Shown here piece after piece: positions 11,717 to 21,239 of a DNA stretch of 64,000 bases. The notes under the pieces are model-generated. The model worked only from the letters and a program-made list of their open reading frames with translations, was not told the DNA's origin and made no database searches. The position numbers were made by a program, and so were the translations under genes. Each line of letters opens with the position of its first letter. The first letter of the stretch is position 1. Where the stretch lies: contig NC_073354.2 of assembly GCF_027580225.2 (NCBI RefSeq), positions 5,246,001 through 5,310,000 on the forward strand, written 5' to 3'. The stretch comes from Misgurnus anguillicaudatus (lineage: Eukaryota; Chordata; Actinopteri; Cypriniformes; Cobitidae).

Positions 11717-13182
11717 TGCTGCGTTCACACCAGCCGCGCTAGAGGTGTCAAGCCCGAGTGATTTAAATCTTAAGTCAATGTGAAGACGCATTGACGTGCG
11801 TGTGGAGGTCTCGCGGTGCGAATGAGGCATTTAGGTAGGTAGACGTGATTCTGCCTCATTTGCATGTGTAGTTCACGCAAATGGAAAAATTGGCATTTTG
11901 GTGGAAAAATGCACAGCATTAACCAATCAGGAGCTTGCTCTAGTAGTGACGTAATTACAGGAAGCTGTCCAAGTATGGCCTTATACACAAATATAAGCCA
12001 GTGCTTATATCTTCTTAAATGAAGCGAAGGCCAACCTACCATTTCATAAAGTGCACAATGATGAGTGTAATTATTGCTACGAGTTATAAATCTTAAAACA
12101 GAGTGATAAACAGAGTCCAGTGAATGCAAAAGAGCCTTAGTGGTGTTTCTATAAAAAACATCTCCATAATCTAATACAGGTAAGAAAGTAGCTTCCACCA
12201 ACTTTCTCTTTGCTGACTGTGAAAAACAAGCACTATTTTGAAAGTAAAACCCCAATTGTAACCTTAACTTAGACAACAAATGTTTAACATGTAACTTAAA
12301 TGATAAATCCTCTTCCAACACAAAACCTAGATATTTATAGGAGGAGACTAGCTCTATAGACTTACCCTGTAGAGTGTAAAGAGATGGTAGAGAAGCTACA
12401 CACTTATGTTTCCTCGAGAAAACCATATATTTTGTTTTCTTATCATTCAGAACTAATTTTAAAGATATAAGATTATGCTGAACTATTGCAAATGCTTCCT
12501 GCAACTTTAAGATACAACTATTAATGGTAGGTGCAGAGCAATAAATTATGGTATCGTCAGCATATAAGTGAATGCTTGCATCTAATAAATTATCACCAAG
12601 ATTGTTTATATATAATGTAAATAGCAGGGGACCCAAAACGGACCCCTGTGGCACACCAGATTCAATAGTAAGCTTGTCAGAGAGAAACCCCTTAATTTGC
12701 ACCCTTTGACACCTGTTTTTTAAGTAGTTCCTAATCCAACCTGGTCTGTATAGCTAATTTTGCCCTTCATGACAACTGTGAGGATGGTGAATTGTTTTGT
12801 AACTCATCCGTTTAAATTATATTAAGCTTTAAAGTTCTGCATAATTAAGGGCGTGGCCACTTGAGTGAGGGGTGAACTGCCACTGCTGTCACTAGAATTG
12901 AGCTAGGCAGGCATGGTTTCAGAAACCAGTCATCTAAGCTTCACCCATGTCCCCCCTTTTTACCCATTTTCGGTTTTCCGCGATTGATTCGCGGTGACGC
13001 TCGGACAAGATGGCGATGGCAGGCAACGTCTACTTTAAGCTTCAAAAACGATCTTCACAAACCAATGGGTAACGTCACGGACACTACGTCCATATTTTTT
13101 ACAGTCTATGGTTCAAGCAGCAAACTAGACACGGTACATGCGAATTTGACGCCTCAAACGCGGCTGGTGTGAACCCACAGTA
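11717..13182. mobile_element. TIR element containing a LINE fragment
   Basis: GCGTTCACACCAGCCGCG near the left end is mirrored by CGCGGCTGGTGTGAACCC at the right. Subterminal GAGGTGTC/GACGCCTC is also mirrored. Between the ends lie a reverse-transcriptase fragment (about 11950-12735, minus) and, at about 12840-13125, another common fish repeat ending ACGTCCATATTTTTTACAG. The element is therefore a host for later insertions. I could not establish a target-site duplication. Confidence 0.55.
11950..12735 (-). pseudogene. Non-LTR (LINE) reverse transcriptase fragment, catalytic half
   Basis: The minus-strand frame reads through RT motif B (SGVPQGSVLGPLLFTLYI) and motif C with an intact YADD box ('IHLYADDTIIYC'). 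The thumb region follows (KTKYMVFSRKHK, SYKYLGFVLEEDL), then a C-terminal tail ('VYHSVLRFITRS', 'HLRRYKHWLIFVYKAILG'). About 250 residues are open, so this piece is less decayed than the 213-925 fragment. It lacks endonuclease, RT motif A and a 3' tail. The open frame continues to 11770 through unrelated sequence, so its last ~60 residues are not LINE. It is a jockey/CR1/L2-like RT; the clade is not resolved. Confidence 0.85.
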
Positions 13183-13751
13183 ACCATAGAAATCAGTAAT
13201 CAGAAGCCATTGCAGAAGTCTCGCCTTGGCATGAACAATGACATCACAGGCCAAAAACGACGACACGACGATGTTGTTATCAGAGTTTATAAAAATCTTC
13301 ACCCTGGCAGGAGTTTTCATAAAAGTTCAGTTTCAGTCACCTGATACTGTGTTTCATATGGACAAATGGCCAAACCACATAGACAAAGGTAGGGTTTTGA
13401 AAATACCTTTGTACGAGTGGACAGGGCCTTAGTATCAGTGTCTGTTGATGGGAAACATGGAATGCAACAGTTTAACCCTCTGTTCTGTAGGCCTACATAC
13501 TATACCCCTATACCCTGCCTTAGGCATTTCTTAGCCCTAAGGTAAGGAAACACCTTGCAAAGGGGGACAGTCCAAAGATATGAATAATAAAAGGGACTAT
13601 TTCTAGGAACATTCATAGTAAAACATTAATGCAACACAAGATTTTAAAAATGTTACACTTCAATGCTTATATTTGTATATAAGGCAAAAGAGATATATTG
13701 TATGTATGTAAGGTTACATTCTTTGCAAATTGCCATTTCCTTACAAAAATT
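13183..13751. other. Intronic stretch without recognised feature
   Basis: Ordinary AT-rich intron sequence. No long inverted repeat, RNA gene or recognisable protein segment is seen. Confidence 0.45.
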
Positions 13752-14515
13752 TAAAGGGAAACTCCACTTTTTTGAATATATGCTCATTTTCCAGCTCCCC
13801 TAAAGTTAAACATTTGATTTTTACTGTTTTGGAATCCATTCAGCTGATCTTTGGGTCTGGCAGTACCACTTTTAGCATAGCTTAGCATAATCCAATGAAT
13901 CTGATTAGACCATTAGCATTGCACTAAAAATGACTGAAGAGTTTGGATATTTTTTCCTATTTAAAACTACTTTGACTCTTCTGTAGTTACATCGTGTACT
14001 AAGACTGACAGAAAATTAAAAGTTACGATTTTTTACACCAATATGGCTATGAACTATAGCCTACTCTCATTCTGGCATAATAATCAAGGAATTTGATGTC
14101 GTAACATGGCTGCAGGAGGCGTAGTGATATTACGCACTGCTAAGTTACCAAGGGGACTATTTTCGGGCCGTGCGTAATATCACTACGCCTGCTGCAGTCA
14201 TGTTACATCAGCAAAGTCCTTGATTATTACACCAGAATGAAAGTATAGTTCAAAGCCATATCTTTTGTCGGTCTTAGTACACAATGTAACTACAGAAGAG
14301 TCAAGTTTAGTAAATATCGAAACTCTTTGGTTATTTCTTAGCGCAATGCTAAAGGTCTAATCAGGTTCAATGGATTATGCTAAGCTATGCTAAAAGTGCT
14401 AGCGCCAGACACGAAGATCAGCTGAATGGATTCCAAAATGGTAAAAATCAAATGTTTAACTTTAGGAGAGCTGGAAAATGAGCATATTTCCAGAAAAAGT
14501 GGAATGTTCCTACGG
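13752..14515. mobile_element. Long hairpin (foldback) element
   Basis: Two imperfect inverted arms of about 350-380 bp pair across a short loop. GGCGTAGTGATATTACGCA near 14119-14136 faces TGCGTAATATCACTACGCC at 14171-14189. Further out, ATGCTCATTTTCCAGCTC, TTAGCATAGCTTAGCATAA and TTGATTATTA are mirrored. The outer ends resemble TTAAAGGGAAACTCCAC and its eroded complement. It is non-coding. It is likely a non-autonomous DNA transposon and could form a cruciform or a long RNA hairpin when intron 5 is transcribed. Confidence 0.85.
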
Positions 14516-15698
14516 TTTATTCCTTGTATTCTATACATTTTATATTTTTCTGAGTTTTTTATGTAATTCTGCTTTGAAACAATGCAACACTGTATAAATA
14601 GGATTCAACTGAATCACTTCTGTAGAGATCTCAAAATATATAATTTAAACAGAAAGAAAGAAAGAAAGACATAATTATTATGTTCTTGTTTTGAAGTTAA
14701 ACATGAAGATGTTTTATCTTTTGTGATTCAATAAATTCATGCATCAGAAGGTTTATGAGTTCATAAAAGGGTTGTAATCACAATTATTGTGCTAATTACG
14801 AGACTATTTTTACTCTCTTTGTATACTTCATCAAAGCAACAACATTCAAAAGTAGAGCAATTTTTGTATGATTATAATTCAGCTGTGATGGTGTTAGTCT
14901 GTTAGACAGTCTGCATCTGTTGCTTGTGTATGTGTGTTTGTACCAATATCTGTTAGCCATCAAGAGCTAAAAAATTCTGTGCCTGTGCAATGAAAAGTCA
15001 ATCAGGCCTGTCAATCATCTGACAAGCGTATAATGTTTATTCACCCATCTATTTACATCTGTGATGATTCCTCTGGCCTCCTATATAATAAGTTACAACA
15101 TTTTATGTAATTCTGTTGTTTGGCGGAGGAGGTTAAGCTCACAGTTTGAGCCGTGTTTTGGGATGAGAGTCCTCCTTTGAGAACAGAAAGCCGAATTGTT
15201 TGCTCTCATTTCTAATAAGAAAAGATGAGCAGGTGTTAGTGTGTGTTGTTCATTAGTGTGTGTAGTTGATGTTTTATAGAAATGTAATGGAGTGAATACT
15301 TGCAGAGATCTGTATTAGATATTCTGCTCAAATTTTATTACTATTCTGTTCTCCTCTGCTTATGGTTAAACTATAAAAATTAATTAATTAATTTGACCAG
15401 TTTTATCTTATCTGGTTCGCTGTTCTTTGTAGTAACTTTTATTGTGATGTAATAGAGACTTAATGTAGCTGTCGGATTACCAGAGTTGCGGCGCAAATGT
15501 AGATAAATGAAGCAAGCCTCTTTGGAGGAGCAATGAAAAACAGGTGCTTTCTTTAAATGGCTCCTATGAAGCAATCTGATATAAGCCCATAGAGATGTTA
15601 TACAATAGCAGCTGATGGTTTTAGGCTAATCTTAAATGCAGCTTGAATGTGGCTCAATGAAATAAGTCATCCATGTGTGTTGTCTTTGATTAATGCAG
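14516..15698. other. End of intron 5, no recognised feature
   Basis: AT-rich, with a short (GAAA)n run near 14652 and ATTAATTAATTAATT near 15380. It ends at the exon 6 acceptor GATTAATGCAG, which has a weak pyrimidine tract. I find no transposon ends. Confidence 0.5.
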
Positions 15699-15817
15699 GT
15701 AAGAGTCCATCTCAGGATTTTACAGCCGTCATTCAAGCGGTCACATCTTTACAGTCCCAACAGCAGCCCATATTCAAACTCATCCACGCGGTTGCCAAGT
15801 CAAAGTTCTGCGTGCAG
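15699..15817 (+). CDS. ext1: ext1 exon 6 (start of GT64 domain)
   Basis: A 119-bp exon, identical in length to human exon 6, entering with two bases that complete the glycine codon and ending in phase 0 before GTAAGA. It encodes KSPSQDFTAVIQAVTSLQ, then QQQPIFKLIHAVAKSKFCVQ. The 'FTAVIxAV' strand begins the GT64 fold, and the 'QPxxKLxxAxAKSxxCxQ' helix is family-typical, with Cys retained. The acceptor AG lies directly before GTAAGAG, so a donor-like hexamer sits at the exon start. The reading frame and the match to EXT1 fix the AG as the splice site. Confidence 0.93.
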
Positions 15818-16272
15818 GTAAGAGCAAAGAGTCTACACTGAAATCAAGCAATAAGACAAAAATATATTTTCTGTTGTAAAAGACAAAGCTGTCTACACTG
15901 CAAGAGTGCGTGACATTTACACTAGGAGATGGCGGCTCTTGGCCACTTTACGGTTACGCTGCATTTGAAATCCAAATTCATAGTATTAAAAGAACAGTTT
16001 CGAAAAGTACCCTTCCGGCTAGATAGACATTCGATGGACACTTTACTATCCCATGTGATGTGCAGCTGCGTGAGCTGAGTAGCCGCCAAACCTCGCTTAT
16101 TTTCTGAACAATAATAAATAAATGCATGGAATTTTTTTTTAAATTTTGGGTCGGTTTGCATGTGGGCAGTGATAACCTGGATGTTTCCCTACAAAAATGG
16201 GGAACAATCCCAACAACAGATAGTTTGTATGTTTTCAGTCACTGATTAAATAAAGCAAAGGGGTGTATGTTT
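15818..16272. other. Start of intron 6, no recognised feature
   Basis: Starts at donor GTAAGA. A possible inverted repeat end near 15905-15930 could not be paired convincingly. Nothing else is recognised before the repeats that fill the rest of the intron. Confidence 0.4.
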
Positions 16273-16424
16273 ATTAACTCACTTAATGCCAGCCATTTTT
16301 TGGAAAGTTTCCTGCCAGCATTTTTTGTAATTTTCAAAAAAGTTTTACAAAATGCATTCCAAAAAAAATATTCTAAAAATATATAAAAATACAAATATAT
16401 CAAATGAAAGAACAGACCCTCTGC
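16273..16424. mobile_element. Partial copy of the TTAACTC MITE (inverted relative to 43996-44531)
   Basis: Starts TTAACTCACTTAATGCCAG and follows the complement of the right part of 43996-44531 through ATATATCAAATGAAAGAACA and GACCCTCTGC. It is then cut off by the 647-bp repeat beginning TATGGAGG. The break falls inside the family, consistent with insertion of the second repeat or a deletion. Confidence 0.7.
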
Positions 16425-17071
16425 TATGGAGGACCACAAGAGTCATGCAAAATATAATAAAAACTTCATTATTTAATAACTACATGGACAATAAAAAAGC
16501 AATTAATACATTTGTTTTAAAAAAACATTAATCTATGAATAAATAGACAAAGTTACAAAAAAATCATTATGTAACATTTTATTAGGCAATAAAAAGTGAG
16601 ATTATAAAAATAACATAGAAATGAAATACTAATCCATTAATAAATAGCTAAAATCAATATAACAATCCACAAAAACAGCAAAAAACACTCAATAAGTTCA
16701 TCATTTTAAATTGCATTTATAAATTGTTAATTAAGTAAAGGAATTTCAAAATGTATTTCAAAAAGCGATTTAAAAAGAGAAATAAATAACTGGATTTATA
16801 AATGGAACTACAAATACAGGCCTAACTTAGGCATTTAAAAGGGCATTTCCGTTTAACATTTCTGTTTTCATTTTCCCGATGGTTCTCCTTGTTCTTTTCG
16901 CTATTCAATTTGCTTTTCGTTTTAGCCTCTCTATTTGGCTTTTCCGTGACTCTTTGGGTCCTCATCTAAGATCTATAAATCTGTGCATGATGTACAATCA
17001 GAGCCAATCAGCGAGCTTGTTACATCCACCTGGCCATAGCTAATTTGCATTTCTCATTTGACCATTTGCAA
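16425..17071. repeat. 647-bp dispersed repeat, copy B
   Basis: Near full-length match to 1985-2632 with the same start (TATGGAGGACCACAAGAG) and the same last shared bases (GACCATTTGCAA). Beyond the shared end, ACCCAAAGAGTCACGGAGAA pairs with CTTTTCCGTGACTCTTTGGG inside the repeat, giving an inverted arm lost from copy A. No coding capacity is seen. Confidence 0.75.
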
Positions 17072-17109
17072 TTACCCAAAGAGTCACGGAGAAGCTAAAT
17101 AGAGAGTTC

Positions 17110-17245
17110 CCATATCAAATACATTAATGTGTGTGTATTTATATATACATCATAATTACACACAGCACACACTCATATCTTATGCAAAAAAATCACTTTT
17201 ACTTTGTATCCGATTAATCGCGATTAATCTTTGCCCAGCACTAGT
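17110..17245. mobile_element. hAT-like terminal fragment
   Basis: The right edge ...GCGATTAATCTTTGCCCAGCACTAG is the complement of a TAGTGCTGGGC terminus with the GATTAATCGCGATTAATC subterminal repeat seen in fish hAT elements. The left end is missing. Confidence 0.45.
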
Positions 17246-17251
17246 TCTAGT

Positions 17252-17688
17252 AACTATTCTCATGATTTGCATATCAATAGCACGCAGTGTGAAAAATCGT
17301 GCAATATATACGCCAAATTCCAATTTTGCTTGCATATGATACGGCAGTCCTTCCTGTTCACTTAATACAGCGCATCTCTTTGTGTCCTTTTATGTATTTT
17401 TTCCCAAGTTTTTTTTTCCCATTGTCGATTGGGTTTGGGGTTAGAACAACGTTTTGATTCATAAAATGACATCCCAACTCCAAGCGACCATGGTTTAAAA
17501 ATAGACAAAAACATGAAGAAACCTATATATTAAATGACATCCTAAAGCAAATGAGAAACAATGAGAAACCAATACATATTAAGTGAACGGGAAGGACTGG
17601 CATATCATATGCAGGCAAAATTGGAATTTATATATTGCACAACTTTACACACTGTGTGTAATTTATACGCACTGCATGAGAATGGGTT
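17252..17688. mobile_element. Hairpin MITE
   Basis: The arms pair over about 150 bp: CGCCAAATTCCAATTTTGC faces GCAAAATTGGAATTTATAT, and CAGTCCTTCCTGTTCACTTA faces TAAGTGAACGGGAAGGACTG. The outer ends, ATTCTCATGATTTGCATA and GCACTGCATGAGAATGG, are also mirrored. It is non-coding and ends 4 bp before the next MITE. Confidence 0.75.
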
Positions 17689-17692
17689 GGTT

Positions 17693-17945
17693 TTAAAGGA
17701 ACAATATGTAGGATTGTGGCCAAAACTGGTACTGCAATCACAAAACTTGTGGCCAATACACAACATGACAACATTAAGATCAGTTAAAGCCCGCAACTCC
17801 ACTTTTTAAATGACAATATCCTAGCTGGACCACTGTTGTCAGTGATATAAGTATTTGAAATGAAAATGATTTCTTAATGTCTAGTGACATATTAGGACCA
17901 TTTTATGATTAATTGATATACATTTCTGACATACTGTTCCTTTAA
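17693..17945. mobile_element. 253-bp TTAA-target MITE, copy 1 (abuts ext1 exon 7)
   Basis: TTAA at 17693-17696 and 17942-17945 flank inverted ends: AAAGGAACAATATGTA at the left, and AAAGGAACAGTATGTC when the right end is inverted. The interior matches 56534-56786 over its whole length with roughly 15 mismatches by eye, and both copies are exactly 253 bp including the TTAAs. TTAA duplication suggests a piggyBac- or Kolobok-type transposase in trans. It ends 11 bp upstream of exon 7 and overlaps its splice signals. Confidence 0.92.
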
Positions 17946-17956
17946 TGTGGTTACAG
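17926..17956 (+). promoter_or_regulatory. ext1 exon 7 3' splice site derived largely from a MITE
   Basis: Reading back from the exon: AG at 17955-17956, then TGTGGTTAC, then the MITE's terminal TTAA, its pyrimidine-rich TGTTCCTTT and a consensus-like branch point CTGAC (17926-17930) with A at 17929, 27 nt from the AG. Branch point and tract fall inside the transposon; only 11 nt are host sequence. The other MITE copy has CTTAC at the branch-point position, so G at this site is specific to the ext1 copy. Branch-point use is inference. Confidence 0.65.
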
Positions 17957-18052
17957 ATTTTAGTGCTATGGAACTGTGAGAAGCCTCCACCACCCAGAAA
18001 CAAGTGGCCCTCCATCTCAACACCCTTCACTGTTATTGAGAGCAAGAAAAAG
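17957..18052 (+). CDS. ext1: ext1 exon 7 (GT64, nucleotide-sugar-binding core strand)
   Basis: A 96-bp exon, the same length as human exon 7, in phase 0 at both ends, followed by donor GTGAGA. It encodes 32 residues: ILVLWNCEKPPPPRNKWP then SISTPFTVIESKKK. The 'I-V-LWNC-KP' strand is one of the most recognisable GT64 signatures (IVLWNCDKPLP in human EXT1). The C-terminal third is more variable and here ends in a lysine run. Skipping this exon would keep the frame but remove a core strand of the domain, so correct use of its unusual acceptor matters. Confidence 0.94.
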
Positions 18053-19575
18053 GTGAGAAAAAGAGGAGAAACAAACAAGGCTGATGGTGATGAATGAATG
18101 ATGATTTTTAGTCTCCGCATGTTATCTGGTAACATCGTGGGGACAACTCCTGTGACGGGGGGCATTTAGGGTCTGACACTCTACCAGCTGAGCAACCAGA
18201 GTGACTGCCCCCATATACAGTACAGGAATAGCAAAGAAAAACACACATTTTCACAGTCAGACAAACCTACTGTGGCAAAGAAACTGAATAACACATAACA
18301 AGACAGATGTCACCATTTAATGTCTCTAAAATGACAAATCTGTGTGTGTGATATCTGCACAGCTGTGTGTGGGTGGTGATGTGAATATTCTCAATGTGTA
18401 TCTTATCATTAGCACCTTTCAGACTCAGAATCAGACCTGTCTGCTCACTGCTATCTCTCTCTCTCTCTCTCTCTCTCTCGCTCTCGCTCTCGTTCGCTCT
18501 CTCTCGCTCTCTCTCGCTCGTCTTAATATCACTGCTCATAAACATATTCAGGCCAGGGCTTTACAAACCAGTGTCTGCACAAAATGAGAGCGGAAAAGGT
18601 GAAATCTGACATAACGAAGTATATTTAAAACACACACATTTATATATAGCACTATATAAGATTTCTGTATGTGTTTGGCTTTCTGGAAGTCAGAGATAAC
18701 ATGTTAAGAGATACATTTTTTTTTGACAATTTTGTATGCAGTTAGCTTGTTTGTGTAATTCGGCTATGAAACAAACAACTTTTTTTCATCATTAAAAACC
18801 CCTAATATTTAGAAACACTTTTTAAGATTTGCTTGTTTGTGAATGCATATTTCGTCCCAGATTCAACAAGTAAATAAGGAACAACTCCAAACTAATCATA
18901 ACATCCTAATTTCGCATCAGCAAAGGATTGATTCTGATGCAAAATGCTAATAAATCAAGCTGACAGTTTGTTATTGTACTGTGCTTTGAAACCACATTGG
19001 CTGGAGTTTTGTCGTCTTGTGCCAACAGAAAAGTAGATCTGTCATATTAACTGCGATTCTGAATACATCCTGTTAATTTAATTAAATTTAAGGCAGACCA
19101 TCAAGAAAGAATAAGGAACACGTTTCATTGTTTTAAAAAGAAAATTAACCTTAATGAATGGACACGAATGAGCTGATTAAAAACGCTGAAGCCTTAATAG
19201 AATCAAGGCAAAATGACTTATTTGTGAATTGATTATCAAACCAGAACCAAATGCAATAATGCAAGGTGTTTATCAGCTTTCCATCTGCTTCTACCACACA
19301 TACATTTACTTACATTTTAATACACACTAACACGTATAATATTGACACGACTAATACAGTAATTATCTACATATTAACGGCTTTACAGACATACAGATTT
19401 GTACGTATTCTTATAATTAAACAAATAGGAGGCATTGGTGTTTCTTACTCATATTAATTTAATGTTTTCAGTCGTATTTTCTGACTTATTTAAGACAGTT
19501 TACTCATTTACCTCATTAAATGTTCATGACATTCAGAGAATTACACAATATTAAACAATACTACACTTTAAAACC
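18053..19575. other. Start of intron 7, little recognised
   Basis: Contains the CT-rich microsatellite at 18453-18519 and otherwise AT-rich unclassified sequence. A tRNA-like A-box in the complement of about 18165-18210 (TTGCTCAGCTGGTAGAGTG) has no convincing B-box partner and may be a SINE relic. Confidence 0.45.
18453..18519. repeat. (CT)n / (CTCTCG)n microsatellite
   Basis: Perfect CT repeats grade into interrupted CTCTCG and GCTCTC units over about 67 bp. The long Ser/Leu or Arg/Glu open frames across it are artefacts of the repeat. Confidence 0.95.
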
Positions 19576-21036
19576 TTAAAGGGGCCATGGCATGAAAATC
19601 TGACTTTTTCCATGTTTAAGTGCTATAAATGGGTCCCCAGTGCTTCTATCAACCTAGAAAATGTGAAAACTGGGAAATGTGGGTTGATACCCAGTAACTT
19701 AGTTTTGGTAAACCATTCTCTGCAATCATGTGAAAAATTAAGTCATTGAAATCTGGCTCTCTTTATGATGTCATAAGGAGATCTTATTATAATAATACCA
19801 CCCCTTTATCTGCACTATTCAACCACAGCACTGCCATTTAGTGGAGAGAGAGAGTGAGAGAGGGAGAATATTTGACAGCACAATTGAGTTTTAATTTCAA
19901 CAAACCACCATCATTGTGATCAGTGTTTGAATTTCATCAGCTCATTTGCATTTAAAGGACACACCCAAAGACGGCACATTTTTTGCACACACCTACAAAG
20001 TGACAAGTTTAACATGGTATTTTGAGCTAAAACTTCACATATGTGCTTTGGGGACACCAAAGATTTATTTGACATCTTAAAGGCACACCGTAGAACTTTT
20101 TGGCCACTAGGTGGTGCTAGACCACCAGGGGATGCTAGACATGCATTTTTCACGTTTAGTGCCTCTAGAGGACACAAGTGCCGCAGCACTGTCGCAAAGG
20201 AAAAGAGGACAACTCTTTAGGTCACAGTGTGCCTTCCAGCATGTCATGTGTCATATAATATAATTTTTTTCAAACGCCAAAAGATTGCGTAGCTCACGTT
20301 TACAAGCCAGTTGTAACGGTGGTCACTTGGTTAAAGTTTATATCAAAAAATATTGCCTTGAAGGGGAATCAAACCCAGCTAGCCTGTGTTCTAGGTCCAT
20401 GACGCCACCACGGGGCCACAATGTCACATGATATAAGTCTCTCTCTCTAAACTCTCCAAGTAGCCTCCAGTAAAATTCACGTAAAAAATAGTGTTTGGGC
20501 GCCAGACAGGACTTATATATGCAAGCAATATAACATGACTTACTAGTACAAAAGCATGAGGGCCAAGTCAGCATCGGTCAGAAACCCCTCTTCCTTCTTT
20601 AGTTCACGCCAGCGAGCGAACGCTGGCCCAATATAATTGATCCTCATCCTTCTTTTTATTCTGTCACTCTCCCGTTTTCTCTTTCTGGTCTCCTCTGACA
20701 AAACCTTGGGTTTCTTTTTCTTAGTTGCTGCTTCGCCCATGACAAAATGACATCAGCAAAAATAAATAGTTGCGCTATCACGTCCGAATTTGAGGAAGTG
20801 GAGGAAGTGACGTATGCCATAAAGCAGATTTTTGTAGTTTTTTGTTTTGTGCTCAGGTTACTACCCGAAACCCCAAGTTTAAAAGTACGAGTAAAAGCGA
20901 TACAGACCCCGTCAGGCTATGGTGGACATGTCATTCAACCTATTTTAAGTCGATGTACCATCACAAGGGTCTTGAAAATATATTATGAAGGTTGAAAGTG
21001 TCACTTTAAAAAAGTCTTGTGCCATGGCCCCTTTAA
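19576..21036. mobile_element. TTAA-target DNA element, split by a second TTAA element
   Basis: TTAA at 19576-19579 and 21033-21036 border mirrored ends: AGGGGCCATGGCATGAAAA and, inverted, AGGGGCCATGGCACAAGAC. Without the nested piece at 20077-21009 the element would be about 0.53 kb. No transposase is present. The GGGGCCATGGCA end is a pattern I know from abundant fish MITEs. Confidence 0.88.
20077..21009. mobile_element. Element nested in the TTAA element at 19576-21036
   Basis: The host MITE text GACATC-TTAA-AAAAGTCTTG is interrupted, with TTAA present at both junctions (20077-20080 and 21006-21009). The inserted ends read AGGCACACCGTAGAAC and, inverted, AGTGACACTTTCAACC, weakly similar. 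The 0.93-kb interior includes 'RKRKRESDRIKRRMR' in a minus-strand frame (20543-20740) next to 'EETRKRKRESDR', a small basic frame that may be a remnant of a longer element protein. I do not recognise it. Confidence 0.75.
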
Positions 21037-21239
21037 AATAAATAACATTTCTGTAATCATTTAAACATTTTGTAATATTTAGTTTGTTTACCATGACACA
21101 CAAATGTTTTCTCCTATGCAACAATAATTACACCAAAACATCATTGGCTCAAAAGCTCTTGCGTGCTATATCACGGATTTGCGACATTGGCGTCTTTCAG
21201 TCGCGGCTGCAGCATATCGTCATTTTAACTACTTTTGGT

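Noticed and set aside
18150..18215. Possible tRNA gene on the minus strand
   Set aside because: An A-box-like stretch exists, but no proper anticodon or T arm can be formed and the B-box is missing; at most a SINE relic.
18267..18609. Arg-Glu / Ser-Leu rich open frames on both strands
   Set aside because: Produced by the CT/GA microsatellite; composition mirrors the repeat in each frame.
20345..20425. Possible tRNA-derived unit on the minus strand (GGTTTGATTCCCC)
   Set aside because: Only the B-box-like word is convincing; spacing and stems do not fit a tRNA, and it lies inside the nested TTAA element.
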